The position numbers and the translations under genes are program-made. This document shows positions 62,143 through 64,000 of a DNA stretch of 64,000 bases, piece by piece. The stretch covers positions 438,656,351 through 438,720,350 of the forward strand of contig NC_066580.1 of assembly GCF_024323335.1 (NCBI RefSeq). The letters run 5' to 3'. The stretch is from Lathyrus oleraceus. Taxonomy: Eukaryota > Streptophyta > Magnoliopsida > Fabales > Fabaceae. The first letter of the stretch is position 1; each line of letters begins with the position of its first letter. Under the pieces are notes generated by a model. It was given only the letters and a program-made list of their open reading frames with translations. It did no database searches and had not been told where the DNA came from.

Positions 62143-63190
62143 AGAACCATAAAGAAGAAGAAAATGTTATGTAGCCAACAAACACACGAATGCACTAGTA
62201 TCTCTGGAAAGAGCCTCTAATTTACATATAGAGAATGTCAAATAAACTGAAACCTTAACAATGATAGAGGTTGTGTCATTCCATGACATGCACAAATCAT
62301 TCGTTCTCCCGATTAAAAAAAATAAAAAATTAACTCCAAGAATGCAATGGGAAATGAAAAGGCTTAAATGGATGGATATTTTTTTTAAAAAGTCAAAAAC
62401 ATGACACAAGATAAATTGATCACATATTATATGAATGACAAAAAAATTCTCTCAAAGGAATAAAGACTATTTTTTCAAAGATGAAATGTCCACCTTAACT
62501 TTGGGTGATGATGCGTCGAGCTCAATAAGTTAAACGAGCATTAAATGATGAAGTGGAGAAAAGCACTTGACATTATATAAGTGTTTGATTCGATTTTAAA
62601 AATGCTTGAATTGATTTCTGAGATGGTTTTGAAATTGAAATTGATTGAACTTATGGTGAAATGTTAGTAAAATTATATACATGTGCAATATGAACACGGA
62701 TGAAGAAGTTACCTAATTAACCGACTAAGTATAATGAAATCGAATAAATTGAATAATCTATTTAGCAATTAAATTCAGAAATTAAATAATTAAGATTTAA
62801 TTAATTAATTAAATAGAGATTTAACCAGTTCAATAAATTAAGTTAAATAATTAAATTAATCAAAAAGAAAAATAAATAAAATAAAATAAGTAACTAACAC
62901 AAAAAGGTATATGCTATATATGGGGTGTAACTAAGTAACAAAGATGGGGCTAAGGCCCATCACTAACCCTAATTACCAATATTAGTATAAAAAATAAAAT
63001 AAAAGTGATGAAAAACAAGGGGACACCAGGCCCATCACTAACCCTAATTCCTCCTCTCCAATGTGCTTGACTTTTTTTCAAAAATTTTAAATAAAAGCAA
63101 ACCATCAATAAAGTCCAAACAAGTGGCAATGCATAAAATAAAAAAATAAAATAATAATAATAATAATCTATATCTATACCTATATATAAA
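62143..63190. other. no recognised gene; AT-rich
   Basis: An 80-codon minus frame at 62,167-62,409 has no recognised domain. A segment with GGCCCATCACTAACCCTAAT occurs twice (about 62,955 and 63,030), a short local duplication. Confidence 0.4.
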
Positions 63191-64000
63191 TCTATATCTA
63201 TATATAAAGGGGATACACCTATTTGGAGTGACCTATTTTTCTCCTGATTTTACCCTTAGATTTTTTAATTCTTTTTATATTATCCAATAATAATAATACG
63301 TGGCACTCATACCAATAGCAGTTACAACATATAGGAAATAAAAGTTTAATTTTAAATAATGGATGCATTCGCTACACATAAAATCCAAGTGTAAATGGGA
63401 GTTTATGTGACATCACCAAACTATTTCCTTAACTTCTCAATATCAATGTTCTTATTATTGGCTGCTACAAAAACGATCCTACGAACATTCACGATTTCCA
63501 TTTTTTTCATTTCCTCTGGTTACAGCAACGACCAAAAGCACCGCTGAACTTCCGACATCACCGTTGAACTTCCGACATCACCGCTGATACATCCAACGAC
63601 CAACCTTCGCGGTTGAACTGCCTTGCCAGAAACTTCTTGAAGGTACGTGAAATTGTAACTTCTATCTATGACTTCTTAATATCAATGTTCTTAGTATTGG
63701 TTGCTACAAAAACGATCCTACGAACATTCACGATTTTCATTTTTTTCATTTCCTCCAGTTACAGCAACAACCAAAAGCACCGTTGAACTTCCGACATCAC
63801 CGTTGAACTTCCGACATCACCGCTGATACATCCAACGGCCAACCTTCGTGATTGATCTGCCTTGCCAGAAACTTCTTGAGGGTACGTGAAATTCTAACTT
63901 CTATCTATGACTTCTTTGCTTTATGTGTTTCGAAAGCAACACTGGAATTTTCGTTAGGATTCGTTCATATTTGTATAATCAACTTTTTTCACTTATTTAT
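63191..64000 (+). mobile_element. candidate Helitron 5' part
   Basis: TCTATATCTATATATAAAGG at 63,191, preceded by A, resembles the 5' terminus of plant Helitrons (TC, then TA-rich, then AAAAG). The following sequence is a 239 bp tandem repeat. No Rep/helicase frame or 3' CTRR hairpin is within the window. Confidence 0.35.
63432..63915. repeat. 239 bp tandem repeat, two copies
   Basis: ACTTCTCAATATCAATG (63,432) recurs as ACTTCTTAATATCAATG (63,671), and the match continues to about 63,915. Within each copy, TGAACTTCCGACATCACCG is itself repeated. Confidence 0.85.

Overview
This is intergenic DNA from a plant nuclear genome, very probably a legume and perhaps of the pea/vetch/faba-bean group. 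The basis is family-level: Ogre-type LTRs opening TGTCATACCCC beside a primer-binding site matching the 3' end of a plant tRNA-Arg, a chromovirus of the Tekay/Del type, plant MULEs and MITEs, and AT-rich sequence. The only long intact reading frame is the gag-pol of one young retrotransposon. Other coding remnants are broken: copia gag, MULE FAR1-like/SWIM/OTU pieces, ribosomal protein eL15 and a CLU-type fragment. I recognised no tRNA, rRNA or intact host gene by eye.

The window is organised as a tandem array of one large unit. Copy 1 runs from about 1 to 28,580, copy 2 from about 28,581 to 58,380, and a third copy begins at 58,381 and stops near 59,946. Each unit holds, in order: an antisense copia gag remnant; a non-autonomous Ogre-like element on the minus strand (3' LTR, short non-coding interior, tRNA-Arg PBS, truncated 5' LTR); a Tekay-like LTR on the minus strand; two minus-strand MULEs; an intron-bearing eL15 pseudogene; about 4 kb of unrecognised sequence; and an Ogre LTR end embedded in the next copia gag remnant.

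The copies act as each other's empty-site controls. Copy 1 alone has a 1.44 kb solo LTR (4,236-5,676, TSD CCCTG) and a 578 bp MITE (26,422-26,999, 9 bp TSD). Copy 2 alone has a young Tekay chromovirus (30,346-39,279, TSD TATGA) placed 2 bp inside the end of the Ogre LTR. Five further length differences of 0.6-2.8 kb look like deletions between short direct repeats.

The strongest findings are these. (1) The Tekay element has 861 bp of its own 3' flank plus a 10 bp LTR tail inserted between its 5' LTR and PBS. (2) The two neighbouring MULEs have 9 bp TSDs and complementary internal deletions of what looks like one FAR1-like/transposase/SWIM/OTU parent; in one of them both OTU catalytic residues are replaced. 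(3) The Ogre interior of copy 2 carries an array of short hairpins whose stems covary. (4) Each Tekay LTR carries six perfect 14 bp palindromes.

The array ends at 59,946 against a CLU-family gene fragment that keeps two in-frame introns. Beyond it lie small relics: a possible CACTA end, a TIR element and a candidate Helitron start with a 239 bp tandem repeat. All alignments here were made by eye.
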